Source: Lunularia cruciata (lineage: Eukaryota; Streptophyta; Marchantiopsida; Lunulariales; Lunulariaceae). Taken from it: a stretch of DNA of 64,000 nucleotides. Both the position numbers and the translations under genes were made by a program. The DNA lies in assembly GCA_948567375.1 (NCBI GenBank), contig OX419758.1, positions 10,545,001 through 10,609,000 on the forward strand. The letters are read 5' to 3'. Below are positions 45,979 to 55,066 of the stretch, piece by piece; the stretch's first letter is position 1, and every line of letters starts with the position of its first letter. Under the pieces are notes generated by a model, which searched no databases, had not been told where the DNA came from, and was given only the letters and a program-made list of their open reading frames with translations.

Positions 45979-47407
45979 GTCGTGCGTATATACATCGCTA
46001 CACAATATACATCATTGTCAACATCATACACTATAGAAGCACAACTCACACATAAGTCATACATAGACTCTAAAGTGCCACAGTTGCCCCCCTAGCTGGC
46101 AATTAGGTCCCTCTAACTCCAAATAGTCATCTACTCTAAGTATATGGTATACCCTATAATGGGCAAAGATCAAGAGGCCGGGTGCTATGGAGCCCCATTG
46201 TTAGTTGCCTGTCTGCAATCTATACCATATAAAGAATGAACTAACTATAGGTCAAGTACATCTAGGACATAACCACTATCCTTGAGGAACCACCACGAGG
46301 GGAGGAGTCATACATGCCATATGCCATCCTCTCAAACAACTATCACACACTAACATAGTAGTAGCTCCACCAGAAAAGCCACATAACATACACCTCAAGC
46401 CTGCACGTACAAGTGCCAAGCTTGGGTCCATAGTACCATCAATGTTTGGGAGGTGGCATGGTGCACAATTGTGCACATGATCCTTCCAAATAACCCCATC
46501 ACGTCCTTCTAACACAAGGACTCAAGATGGCAAAACCTCATGCACTCTCAAGATAGTGCAGCCTATCGAAACATCAAGTGTTGTCGGTGTTGTCTGCTAT
46601 AGATATACATAGTTGCATGGATGAAATCGACGGATCGAGGGTCTATAACCTCCTCCTTGAATGGTAGCATAGCGTAAAGTATCTCTATGTTGAGCAATCA
46701 CCAAGTTCTCAAAAGCCATCGGCATCACTCTCCAAAAGATCTCTGCCCACTAAGAACATGTGCTCATCCATACATCTGGGTTATCTAAGTTCAAAACTAT
46801 AGTAGCATCTTGACAAATGGCTGTAGGTAAATTTGGATCTTGTCCATAAATTAGAAAGTACGGAGAGAAGGATGCTAAGGAGGCTTGCCGGCTGAACCGA
46901 TAGCCCATGGCCAACCAAGGTAACTAGAGATCCCAATCTCCCAAGTGGCCTCTCTGCAAACCATACTTTTGCAATCCTCTCTTCACCGTCTGAACCACTC
47001 TCTCTGGTAAGCCATCTACTTCAAGGTGATCTCAAGAGGTAGTATGGTGATCAATCAAAGCCTTGTCACACAAGACCTGAAACTCCCCCAAGAACTCTAT
47101 ACCTTGATCAGTCAAAACCTCAACTGGTGCACCAAAATGACTAAGAACTCAATCCAAGAACAAGTAAGTTGTCCCTTTACTAGACTTGTCAGGGAGTGCA
47201 ACCAACTCAATCCACTTGGAGAAGTGCTCCACCATCACCAAAACATACCGATGATGTCTCATGGTCAGCGGTAAAGGTCTAGCAAAGTCCAAACTCCAAT
47301 AGTAACCCAATCCCATGATAGGTAATGCGTGTAATTGTGGCGTAGGAGCATTGAATGATGCTCTAACTTGGTCACAAACTATGACAACCTGGCAAATATC
47401 ACTTTTG
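45979..47407 (-). mobile_element. Gypsy-A, 3' part: integrase and PHD finger (pseudogene)
   Basis: The minus strand from about 47400 reads a Gypsy integrase with stops: VCDQVRASFNAPTPQLHALP, SLDFARPLP, YVLVMVEHFSKWIELVALPD and VLTDQGIEFLGEF (second Asp). DGLPERVVQTVKRGLQKYGL holds the third acidic region, and YFLIYGQDPNLPT follows. A C-terminal segment then leads to a PHD finger at 46392-46258. This is the continuation of the Gypsy-A pol that stops at the H2C2 zinc region near 56.5 kb, displaced by later insertions. The left end is cut by the Gypsy-B' junction, and no 3' LTR is recognised. Confidence 0.82.
46258..46392 (-). other. PHD finger at the C-terminus of Gypsy-A integrase
   Basis: The minus strand reads RCMLCGFSGGATTMLVCDSC, then LRGWHMACMTPPLVVVPQG, a stop (TAG), and WLCPRC. 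All eight zinc ligands of a C4HC3 PHD finger are present in order: C-x2-C, C-x2-C, H-x2-C and C-x2-C. GWHxxC, PPL and W-x-C-P are typical of PHD fingers. PHD fingers usually bind histone H3 tails. The stop just before the final W suggests a recent loss of function. Confidence 0.85.
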
Positions 47408-47817
47408 CGGTAATCGGGTAATTAAAGTTTGTTCCCGCAGAGATACTAGTCAAAATTGGTCAAATACAAAGTCAAATGTCACAATGTAGTTCTTCTTGGT
47501 TGCATCTTTTATCTCTCAAGTAGAAACCACACCCAGAAGAGAGTAACAAGCACTGATTCGCAGTCTTGTCACAAATTCACACTCCTTAATCTTAACTCCA
47601 TCAAATCTTTCCAAACAATCTTGATTGTGATGATTCAAGTTCTCTCAAAAACAACACTTCACTACAAAACTACTTTGCCTCAGAATTGTGTTCCACCCCT
47701 CCACTAAAGGCATAACTTCCTCGATAAAAATTGCTTCACATCAACTTTGTGCTGCACTCACAAATGTAGAATACTACCAACACTACAATTCCCCTCAGAT
47801 CTATCAAGGCATTACTC
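47408..47817. mobile_element. Possible solo LTR C, left part
   Basis: The DNA here interrupts the Gypsy-A integrase. Its left edge (TGCGGTAA) and the far right edge at about 56.53 kb (TTACCACA) are near-perfect inverted ends in TG...CA style. Together with 55067-56535 it would be a solo LTR of about 1.9 kb that later received Gypsy-B. I found no clean 5-bp target duplication, and both Gypsy-A edges carry a similar roughly 25-bp stretch, so boundaries are uncertain. Confidence 0.4.
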
Positions 47818-48507
47818 TGTAACACCCATTTATGCATGTGTGTGGTATTGTGATATTTAGCTTGGTATTACAAGTACTTAAGAGATATTATTTATATAGA
47901 GATAAAGGATGGTTCTATATTAGTCATGGTTAGCTAAAGTTAGTCATAGCTAAGATAGATGGGACCTTACTTTAGAGGAAGTAGAAAAGATGAGCACCAC
48001 TATTTTGGATTTTAGTGTGTTGACTTGGTATTATTCCTAGGTGTTTGGCTTTGGGGAAAGAGTTGAGAACTCTTGGGCCCGCAAGCCTTTTTGTTTTGGA
48101 TTCTTCTTTAGTCCAAGGATAGCCCATGTGAAGGAATCCTTGCTTTAGTGGTTGGGTCAAGATAAGACCACATGCTTAGGGGAATATGCCCATGTGAATG
48201 GATATTCCTTTCTACTTTTTGACTTTACTTGACTTTTAGTCTAGTAACTTGAGTTACAACGGTAATTAGTAACTTTGGTACGTAACTATTTCACAAGTAT
48301 ATAAACAAGGGGTGGGGAGGTACTCACCATCCTTTCATTTTGCAACTATCTCTCTCTCATTGAGTTCTCTAGTGAGCAATGTCTTGAGTCTTGGAGTGTT
48401 AGCCTTGGAGGAGTATGATGGAATTGGGGTTCCTTGCCTTCTTGTCTATGGTGCGCTACCATAATAGCCATCAGAGGTTCATCGTGAGTGAGAGATAGGC
48501 CGGCTCA
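47818..48507 (+). repeat. Gypsy-B 5' LTR
   Basis: Starts TGTAACACCCATTTATGC and ends GGCCGGCTCA. It matches the 3' LTR almost base for base. A likely TATA box (AGTATATAAACAAGG near 48296) precedes the probable transcription start. Confidence 0.95.
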
Positions 48508-48535
48508 CATTTTTGGTTCCCTTGCCGGGACCTCT
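48508..48535 (+). other. Gypsy-B primer-binding site / leader
   Basis: Directly after the LTR the sequence TTTGGTTCCCTTGCCGGGA resembles the Athila/Tat-type leader TTGGCGCCGTTGCCGGGGA. I infer it to be the tRNA primer site; the exact tRNA is not identified. Confidence 0.55.
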
Positions 48536-49344
48536 CTAGAAGGCAAGATAATGTTCCACGTCCAATTCTACATTAGGCAGAAGGAGGCTATGAGAGCTCA
48601 CTTGGAGAGAACATTAGGAGAGGAGAGGGCTGACCTTATGTTAGAGAACCAAGATCCATTTGTATACCCTGTAGTTCATTATGATGTCTTTGAGGTGATG
48701 TTGTACATCTTGTACACATGAGAGGAATTGGAGAGATTGTGTGAGGTGGATTGCAGATTTTGGGGATTAAGGTGATTTTGGGCAAAATCTCAAGTTTGAG
48801 ATCTGGACTTGAGATTTCTATACATGATAGCTTGGGTTATCTTTCAGTTAGCACACTTGAAATTATTGAGAGAGCTTCCATGCGCACTGGGCTAGAATTT
48901 TTGAAAGTTGATAGGGTAAAGTGCTCCCGCAACTGCATGCTCTCTGGAAAATTGTACAGAGTCTGCCATTTCTTCAATTTTCAGTGAATTGTCCTGAAAA
49001 TTTCCAAGAAAATTCAGTGCATTGTATCCTACCTACTTCCACAAACATTAGAGAGAGATCGTTTTTGCGCAGGGCGTTATGAGTTTTTGAAGTGAGGGGG
49101 GTGGTTTTCAGACCAAATCTGAAATATGGGTGCTGAATAGAAAGGTGTCTAGGCCAAATGGCTCAATGAAAAGATCTGAAATTTTGCAGGGAGGGACACC
49201 CTGGGTTGTGATCAATTGTGGAAAATTTCAGAGGACTGTGACATATTGGTTGGGAGATTTGAGTGACATTGTGAGGAAGGGTCAATTCTGCAGAGTGGAG
49301 ATCTCATGCATGAGAAGTTTGAGATCAACAAAAAGCATGTTTGA

Positions 49345-49842
49345 GTGTTTAGATTCATCTTGGGGAACATGGAGGGTCATCAAGAGTGGAAATTGAGATT
49401 ATGCAAGGTTCCCCAAGGGTTTGAGGTGATTGTAGGGGTGGATTTGAGGAAAAGAGAGTTTACAATAGAATTTGAAGAGAGTGTTGAGAGGATCCAAAAA
49501 CCTACACCACTTGGAGGAAAGAGTGAGTCTAAGTGCTTTCTATGTGGAGAGAAGGGACATAAGGCAAGTTCATGTCCATTGACCTTTGAGAGCAAGAGAT
49601 TGAGGGAAAGGAGAGGCTTACTTGACTTGGATTTGCATGTTGGACCTTCTTCACCAAGATTGGGAGGGAGAAGATCTAAGACCAAGGAGTTGTGTGAGGT
49701 TTGTGGAGTTGAAGGACTTCCAAAAGGACATGAGTGTAGTGGAGTAAAAGCACTTTTGGAAACTTTGGTGAAGGATCTTGGAGAGAGTCTTAGTACAGCT
49801 ACAGAAATACTACCACCTTCATCAGCTAGTTCTCAAGATTAG
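49345..49842 (+). CDS. Gypsy-B extra ORF with CCHC zinc knuckle
   Basis: A 165-residue frame lies between the leader and the gag-pol start. It has a canonical knuckle CFLCGEKGHKASSC in its middle and a second Cys/His cluster CEVCGVEGLPKGHEC (about residue 115). Earlier open frames at 48488-48721, 48751-48987 and 49130-49396 are out of frame with it and may be older parts of the same ORF. Gag proper (from 50078) shows no knuckle, so this protein may supply the nucleic-acid-binding function. This is an inference from layout. The frame from 49345 has no obvious fixed start. Confidence 0.6.
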   Translation: MFRFILGNMEGHQEWKLRLCKVPQGFEVIVGVDLRKREFTIEFEESVERIQKPTPLGGKSESKCFLCGEKGHKASSCPLTFESKRLRERRGLLDLDLHVGPSSPRLGGRRSKTKELCEVCGVEGLPKGHECSGVKALLETLVKDLGESLSTATEILPPSSASSQD

Positions 49843-50077
49843 TGATGGAGATAATCTTTCAACTTATGGATAAACTATCCATGAGAGTTAGATTAATTTG
49901 CACTCTAGGATTTGATGTTGCTATAGAAATCTTGGAGCAACCTGAACCTTTTGTGTTCCCTAGAGTGGATTATTCTCAGATGGTGTTAGTCATGTATATA
50001 CTCTATTAGTAATAGAGTGAGAGAAAAGAAAAGAGAAAAAAAAATTTGAGAGAAAAGAAAGATAGTGAGGGGTTAAG

Positions 50078-52171
50078 ATGGGGAAATTTCCGGTTTTCTT
50101 TGGCAAGGATGGAGAAGATGTGGAGGCCTTTGTGAGAGACTTCAAGAGAGCTTGCATAGGAAACAATGAGAGGAGGAAGAATGAGTGGGCTTCATTATTA
50201 CCAGATTTCTTTGAGGATGCAGCACTTACATGGTATGAGTCAAAATACCAAAAGAGAGAGAGGAGAGAGGGGGAAGAGGAGTCTTGGGAGACTTTGACTT
50301 CAGCACTCATTGAGAACTTTCTTCCTGATGAGAGTTATGAGAGATTGATGAGTGAGGTTACATTTCTCAAGCAAGGAGATGGAGAGAAAGTGAGGGTCTA
50401 TGTGGAAAGAGTGGAAAAGTTGGAGTCCAGATTTCGCATAGTGTTGAGGAAGGGTAGGGATGATGTGGAGACTACAATGATTGGCATAGGGGCCATGCTC
50501 ACCAAGAATTTTGTGGGAGGATTGAGACCACAAATTAGAAGCAAGGTGAGATATGAGAAACCTTCTTCCAAGGTTGAAGCTATCAAGATCGCAATTCGTA
50601 TGGAGGAGAGTTTGGAAGGGGATGAGAGTGATTTGGTGGTGAAGGAGGTTGTGCATCCTCCTCAAGGCTACAAGTATGGTGGAACTTCTGATACTTTAGT
50701 GACAAGGGTTGCACCACAAGTAGTAGTTGCTCCAGTTCTTGCACCTCCACCAAAAGATCCACTTCAAACCATCACAGAACAACTTGCGGATCTCAAGATC
50801 AATGTGGTGCAACTATGGGAGAAGAACCCTACCTTGAGAAAGGAGCTTAGAGGTGGTTTAAGTTCTACAAGGAGCAAGAAGAAGAAGAAGGCAAAAGTTC
50901 CAGTATCAATGAGGGTGGTGGATGCCAAGCCAGCACCATGGGAAGCTTGTGAATATGCCTCCAAGATTGATGTGAGAGTGAATGGTCACAACATCAAGGA
51001 TGCATTGGTTGATGGAGGATCAGCAGTGAATGCCATGTCAGAAAGGTTGATGAAGAAGTTGGGTATGATACCCTCAAGACCTTCAACATTTGTGGTGAGC
51101 ATGGCAAACAAGCAACAAGTTCAACCAATAGGGGTGATGGATAAGGTGGTAGTTTCAGTTATGGGAGTTCAAAATCTCATGACTTTCCAAGTCTTGAAGG
51201 ATTCAAGCTATGACTTACTTCTTGGGAGGCCATGGTTGAGAGCAGCACGCACAACTGATCGATGGCACAAAGGGTACTTGAGGATTGGGCCATCAAACCA
51301 TAGAGTCACAGTTCCTGTGACTAACACCACCAACACTTCACATTCAGATACACCATCTTCTGATTATTGGGAATCAGATTATGAAGAAGGAGCTTCAGGT
51401 GTGGACACAAGCATGGAAGAGGAGACTTCCACGGAGGAGGATGAATCTGAATCTGATTCAGATGTGTATCCTTTGTGTGCTATGGATTTTGCACCTAAGC
51501 CAGAGGTTTTGAAGGACCCAGATAAATCACCATTGACACTTGAGGAGGTAGAGAGAAGGTTATCTACCCTCAAGTATGGCCCAAATGTTACCAAGGAGGA
51601 GAAGGTGAGATTTGAGGAGATTTTCCGCAAGTTCATCCATGTGTTTGCTTTTAGTTACAAGGATTTGAAGGAAGTCACCTTGGAGGAGCACAAGATAGAG
51701 GTGGAGTCACATGCAAGACCAATCCGCCAAAAGCAACGTCATATTAGCCCACCAATATCTTTGGTTGTGAAGGAGGAGATTGATAAGCTCAAGGAGGCTG
51801 GATTTATCTTTGAGGTGGAGAATTCAGAATGGGTGTCTCCAATTGTCATTGTGAAGAAAAAGAATGGCAAGCTTCGGGTATGTGTGGATTACAAGAAGCT
51901 CAATGTTGTTACCAAGAAGGACTACTACCCATTGCCATTCATTGATGAGATCTTGGAGGAGGTTGCAGGTCATGAGAGGTACAGTTTTGGAGATGGTTAT
52001 AGTGGATATAACCAAATCAAGATTGCACCAGAGCATCAACAACTCACCACATTCACCACACCTTGGGGAACTTACGCTTTCAAGGTCATGCCTTTTGGGC
52101 TTTGTAATGCTCCAGCCACATTCCAACGGTTCATGACAAGGTATTTGAACCTTTCATTGGGAAATTTGTGA
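50078..52171 (+). CDS. Gypsy-B gag-protease-RT polyprotein, first part (ends at a frameshift)
   Basis: The ATG at 50078 begins a gag (KFPVFFGKDGEDVEAFVRDF, then ALTWYESKYQKRE). No zinc knuckle is seen. The protease active site is LVDGGSAVNAMS at about residues 310-322 (D-G-G in place of D-S/T-G), and the downstream motif LLLGRPWLRAA follows. A linker rich in Glu, Asp and Ser leads to RT (SEWVSPIVIVKKKNG, RVCVDYKKLN, MPFGLCNAPATFQRFM). The frame is lost by a 1-bp deletion near 52134: the Gypsy-B' copy keeps MNKVFEPF where this copy reads MTRYLNL. RT continues in the frame starting at 52168. Confidence 0.9.
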   Translation: MGKFPVFFGKDGEDVEAFVRDFKRACIGNNERRKNEWASLLPDFFEDAALTWYESKYQKRERREGEEESWETLTSALIENFLPDESYERLMSEVTFLKQGDGEKVRVYVERVEKLESRFRIVLRKGRDDVETTMIGIGAMLTKNFVGGLRPQIRSKVRYEKPSSKVEAIKIAIRMEESLEGDESDLVVKEVVHPPQGYKYGGTSDTLVTRVAPQVVVAPVLAPPPKDPLQTITEQLADLKINVVQLWEKNPTLRKELRGGLSSTRSKKKKKAKVPVSMRVVDAKPAPWEACEYASKIDVRVNGHNIKDALVDGGSAVNAMSERLMKKLGMIPSRPSTFVVSMANKQQVQPIGVMDKVVVSVMGVQNLMTFQVLKDSSYDLLLGRPWLRAARTTDRWHKGYLRIGPSNHRVTVPVTNTTNTSHSDTPSSDYWESDYEEGASGVDTSMEEETSTEEDESESDSDVYPLCAMDFAPKPEVLKDPDKSPLTLEEVERRLSTLKYGPNVTKEEKVRFEEIFRKFIHVFAFSYKDLKEVTLEEHKIEVESHARPIRQKQRHISPPISLVVKEEIDKLKEAGFIFEVENSEWVSPIVIVKKKNGKLRVCVDYKKLNVVTKKDYYPLPFIDEILEEVAGHERYSFGDGYSGYNQIKIAPEHQQLTTFTTPWGTYAFKVMPFGLCNAPATFQRFMTRYLNLSLGNL

Positions 52172-54147
52172 GAGATTTCATTGATGACTTTTGTGTCTAT
52201 GGGAGCAAGGAGGAGCACTTTGAGCACCTAATCAAAGTCTTGCAACGCTTGGATGAGGCAAATGCATCACTCAAGTGCATTTTTGGATGTGAAGAAGGTC
52301 TACTTTTGGGGCACATCATCTCCAAGGATGGAATAGCAGTTGATCCTGAGAAGGTGAGGAAAATCTCAGACCTTCCATTCCCTTCAAGCTTGACAAAGTT
52401 ACGCCAATTCTTGGGAATGGTTGGGTACTATAGGAGGTTCATCTTCTCATTTTCCAACAAGGCTTATGCATTGACCATCTACATGAAGAAGGGTGTAGAT
52501 TACATGGTGATTTTGGAAGACAAGGAGGCTCTCAAAGCTTTTGAGGAGCTCAAGCAATCCCTTGTTGTAGCTCCAATTCTTGCTAAACCTGATTGGAGTA
52601 AGCCTTTCATCCTCTACACTAATGCTTCTAATGTAGCTATAGGATGCAATCTTAGTCAATTAGACCAAGATGGGCATGATCATCCAATAGCTTATGCTAG
52701 TAGGCAGATGGTTTCAGCAGAGAAGAACTACTCTGTCACAGAGAGAGAAGGGTTGGCAGTGATCTTTGGTCTCAAGAAGTTTAGACACTACTTGATTGGA
52801 GGGAAAGCCATAATTGTCATGGATCACAAGGCTTTGAAGTACATCTTCAACAAGCCTAATGTTGAAGGAAGACTAGCAAGGTGGATGATACTCTTGTCTG
52901 AGTATGACTACACAATTGAGGATAGGCCAGGAAAGAAACATGCAAATGCTGATTTGTTATCTAGAGCCTATGATCATGATGGAGATGAGCCAGTAGATGA
53001 TTCCTTCCCGGATGAGGAGCTCATGACAATCTCAGTCACTCAAGAGGTTCCAATGGAGTACAAGGAGATTGTGGATTTTGTGACAAGAGGTAACTATCCA
53101 GAAGGGATGCATGCTAGGGAGAGGAAGGCCCTTGCAGCAAAATCTAGACCTTACACAATGGTGGAGGATATTCTTTTTCACCAAGGAGCAGATGGCCTAC
53201 TTCGAAGAGCAGTGGGTAAGGAAGAGTCTATCCTACTCATAAAGGAGTTTCATGAAGGTTTAGTATGTGGAGGACACTTTGTAGGAAAGGTGACTGCTTT
53301 CAAGATTCTAGATGTAGGTTACCATTGGAGAGGGATTTTCAAGGATTGTCTTGATTATTGCAAAACTTGTCATGTTTGTCAAGCTTTTGCTAGAAAGTCT
53401 ACATCCACTCCACCACTTAGATCAATTCCATTGCTAGGACCCTTTGAGAAGTGGGGAATTGATTTTGTAGGACCTCTCAATAGAACCCCAAGGAACAATC
53501 GGTACATTGTGGTAGTTACTGATTACCTTACCAAGTGGGTTGAGGCTAGACCATTGAGGGACAAGAATGAAGATGAAGTGGGTAGATTTCTTTATGAATG
53601 CATTATCACTAGGTTTGGATGCCCTTTGGAGTTGGTTTTTGATAGAGGAGGAGAGTTTACAAGAAGCATTACTACAGCCATGCTACGACATTTCTCTATC
53701 ACACATAGAGTAACTACATCCTATAAGCCAAATTCCAATGGCTTGGCAGAGAGAACCAATCAGACCTTGTGCATGATGTTGGCCAAAGATGCAGAAATGG
53801 AGGGGGCTAAACATCATTGGGACAAGAGGATTCATGCAGTTTTGTGGGAGTATAGGACAACCATGAAGACTTCCACTGGATATTCTCCATTCCAATTGGT
53901 GTATGGTATTGAGTCTACCTTACCTATTCACTTTGATCTTCCTACCTTCCAAAGCATTCATAGGAGATTGAAGAAAGCACAAGGAAGTGATGTAGAGAAG
54001 TCAAGGAAGGATCAACTCATGGAGTTGGAAGAGGCAAGAGCAGTTGCTATGGTTCGAGTGGAGCAAGCCAAAGGAAACAAAAGGAGAGCTATGACAAGAG
54101 GCAAGGCAAGAAGAAGGTGGAGCCTTTCAAAGAAGGTGATTGGGTAA
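52168..54147 (+). CDS. Gypsy-B RT end, RNase H and integrase
   Basis: The frame begins with the RT catalytic motif FIDDFCVYG. A 9-bp deletion near 52275 removes three codons present in Gypsy-B'. RNase H reads LYTNASNVAIGCNLSQ, where the catalytic Asp of LYTDAS has become Asn, and MDHKAL has replaced TDHKAL. The integrase has the H2C2 zinc region (HEGLVCGGHF ... CKTCHVCQ). Its core triad is in WGIDFVGPLN, LVFDRGGEF and NSNGLAERTNQTL. A second 1-bp deletion near 54069 shifts the frame so that the last residues (AMTRGKARRRW) are wrong. Confidence 0.9.
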   Translation: MRDFIDDFCVYGSKEEHFEHLIKVLQRLDEANASLKCIFGCEEGLLLGHIISKDGIAVDPEKVRKISDLPFPSSLTKLRQFLGMVGYYRRFIFSFSNKAYALTIYMKKGVDYMVILEDKEALKAFEELKQSLVVAPILAKPDWSKPFILYTNASNVAIGCNLSQLDQDGHDHPIAYASRQMVSAEKNYSVTEREGLAVIFGLKKFRHYLIGGKAIIVMDHKALKYIFNKPNVEGRLARWMILLSEYDYTIEDRPGKKHANADLLSRAYDHDGDEPVDDSFPDEELMTISVTQEVPMEYKEIVDFVTRGNYPEGMHARERKALAAKSRPYTMVEDILFHQGADGLLRRAVGKEESILLIKEFHEGLVCGGHFVGKVTAFKILDVGYHWRGIFKDCLDYCKTCHVCQAFARKSTSTPPLRSIPLLGPFEKWGIDFVGPLNRTPRNNRYIVVVTDYLTKWVEARPLRDKNEDEVGRFLYECIITRFGCPLELVFDRGGEFTRSITTAMLRHFSITHRVTTSYKPNSNGLAERTNQTLCMMLAKDAEMEGAKHHWDKRIHAVLWEYRTTMKTSTGYSPFQLVYGIESTLPIHFDLPTFQSIHRRLKKAQGSDVEKSRKDQLMELEEARAVAMVRVEQAKGNKRRAMTRGKARRRWSLSKKVIG

Positions 54148-54323
54148 TGTTGTTTGATTCCATTCGATTCAAGAGAGTGCAAAAGAAGTTTTTGCCTAAG
54201 TACTTTGGACCTTTCATAGTAGAGAAGGTGTGGGGAAATTACACTTATGATCTCAAGGAGTTGGGAGGAAGACACTTTGATAGGATTAACCATGATAAGT
54301 TGAAGATGTACCATAGAAGGTAG
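54117..54323 (+). CDS. Gypsy-B integrase C-terminal GPY/F-like tail (separate frame)
   Basis: After the frameshift the correct frame reads EPFKEGDWVMLFDS, KFLPKYFGPFIVEKVWGNYT and HDKLKMYHRR before the stop. This is the DNA-binding C-terminal module of Gypsy integrases, with no chromodomain after it. It ends about 50 bp before the 3' LTR. Confidence 0.85.
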   Translation: MEPFKEGDWVMLFDSIRFKRVQKKFLPKYFGPFIVEKVWGNYTYDLKELGGRHFDRINHDKLKMYHRR

Positions 54324-54371
54324 AGAGACCTTCACTTTGAGGACAAAGTGAAAACTTAGTCCGGGGGTAAA

Positions 54372-55060
54372 TGTAACACCCATTTGTGCATGTGTGTGGT
54401 ATTGTGATATTTAGCTTGGTATTACAAGTACTTAAGAGATATTATTTATATAGAGATAAAGGATGGTTCTATATTAGTCATGGTTAGCTAAAGTTAGTCA
54501 TAGCTAAGATAGATGGGACCTTACTTTAGAGGAAGTAGAAAAGATGAGCACCACTATTTTGGATTTTAGTGTGTTGACTTGGTATTATTCCTAGGTGTTT
54601 GGCTTTGGGGAAAGAGTTGAGAACTCTTGGGCCCGCAAGCCTTTTTGTTTTGGATTCTTCTTTAGTCCAAGGATAGCCCATGTGAAGGAATCCTTGCTTT
54701 AGTGGTTGGGTCAAGATAAGACCACATGCTTAGGGGAATATGCCCATGTGAATGGATATTCCTTTCTACTTTTTGACTTTACTTGACTTTTAGTCTAGTA
54801 ACTTGAGTTACAACGGTAATTAGTAACTTTGGTACGTAACTATTTCACAAGTATATAAACAAGGGTGGGGAGGTACTCACCATCCTTTCATTTTGCAACT
54901 ATCTCTCTCTCATTGAGTTCTCTAGTGAGCAATGTCTTGAGTCTTGGAGTGTTAGCCTTGGAGGAGTATGATGGAGTTGGGGTTCCTTGCCTTCTTGTCC
55001 ATGGTGCGCTACCATAATAGCCATCAGAGGTTCATCGTGAGTGAGAGACAGGCCGGCTCA
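54372..55060 (+). repeat. Gypsy-B 3' LTR
   Basis: Partner of 47818-48507. It is preceded by GTCCGGGGGTAAA, a purine-rich stretch in the position of the polypurine tract. Confidence 0.95.
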
Positions 55061-55066
55061 TAGCTC

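Larger units (their letters stand above)
47818..55060 (+). mobile_element. Gypsy-B: young, nearly complete Ty3/Gypsy LTR retrotransposon
   Basis: LTRs at 47818-48507 and 54372-55060 (690 and 689 bp) begin TGTAACACCC and end GGCTCA. I count about five differences by eye, so insertion is recent relative to everything else here. Flanks are TACTC (47813-47817) and TAGCTC (55061-55066), a target duplication with one inserted base. Order on plus: an extra CCHC ORF, gag-protease-RT, RNase H-integrase, then a GPY/F-like tail without a chromodomain. Gag-pol has two 1-bp frameshifts and altered RNase H residues, so this copy is not autonomous. It inserted into the sequence called solo LTR C. Confidence 0.93.
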
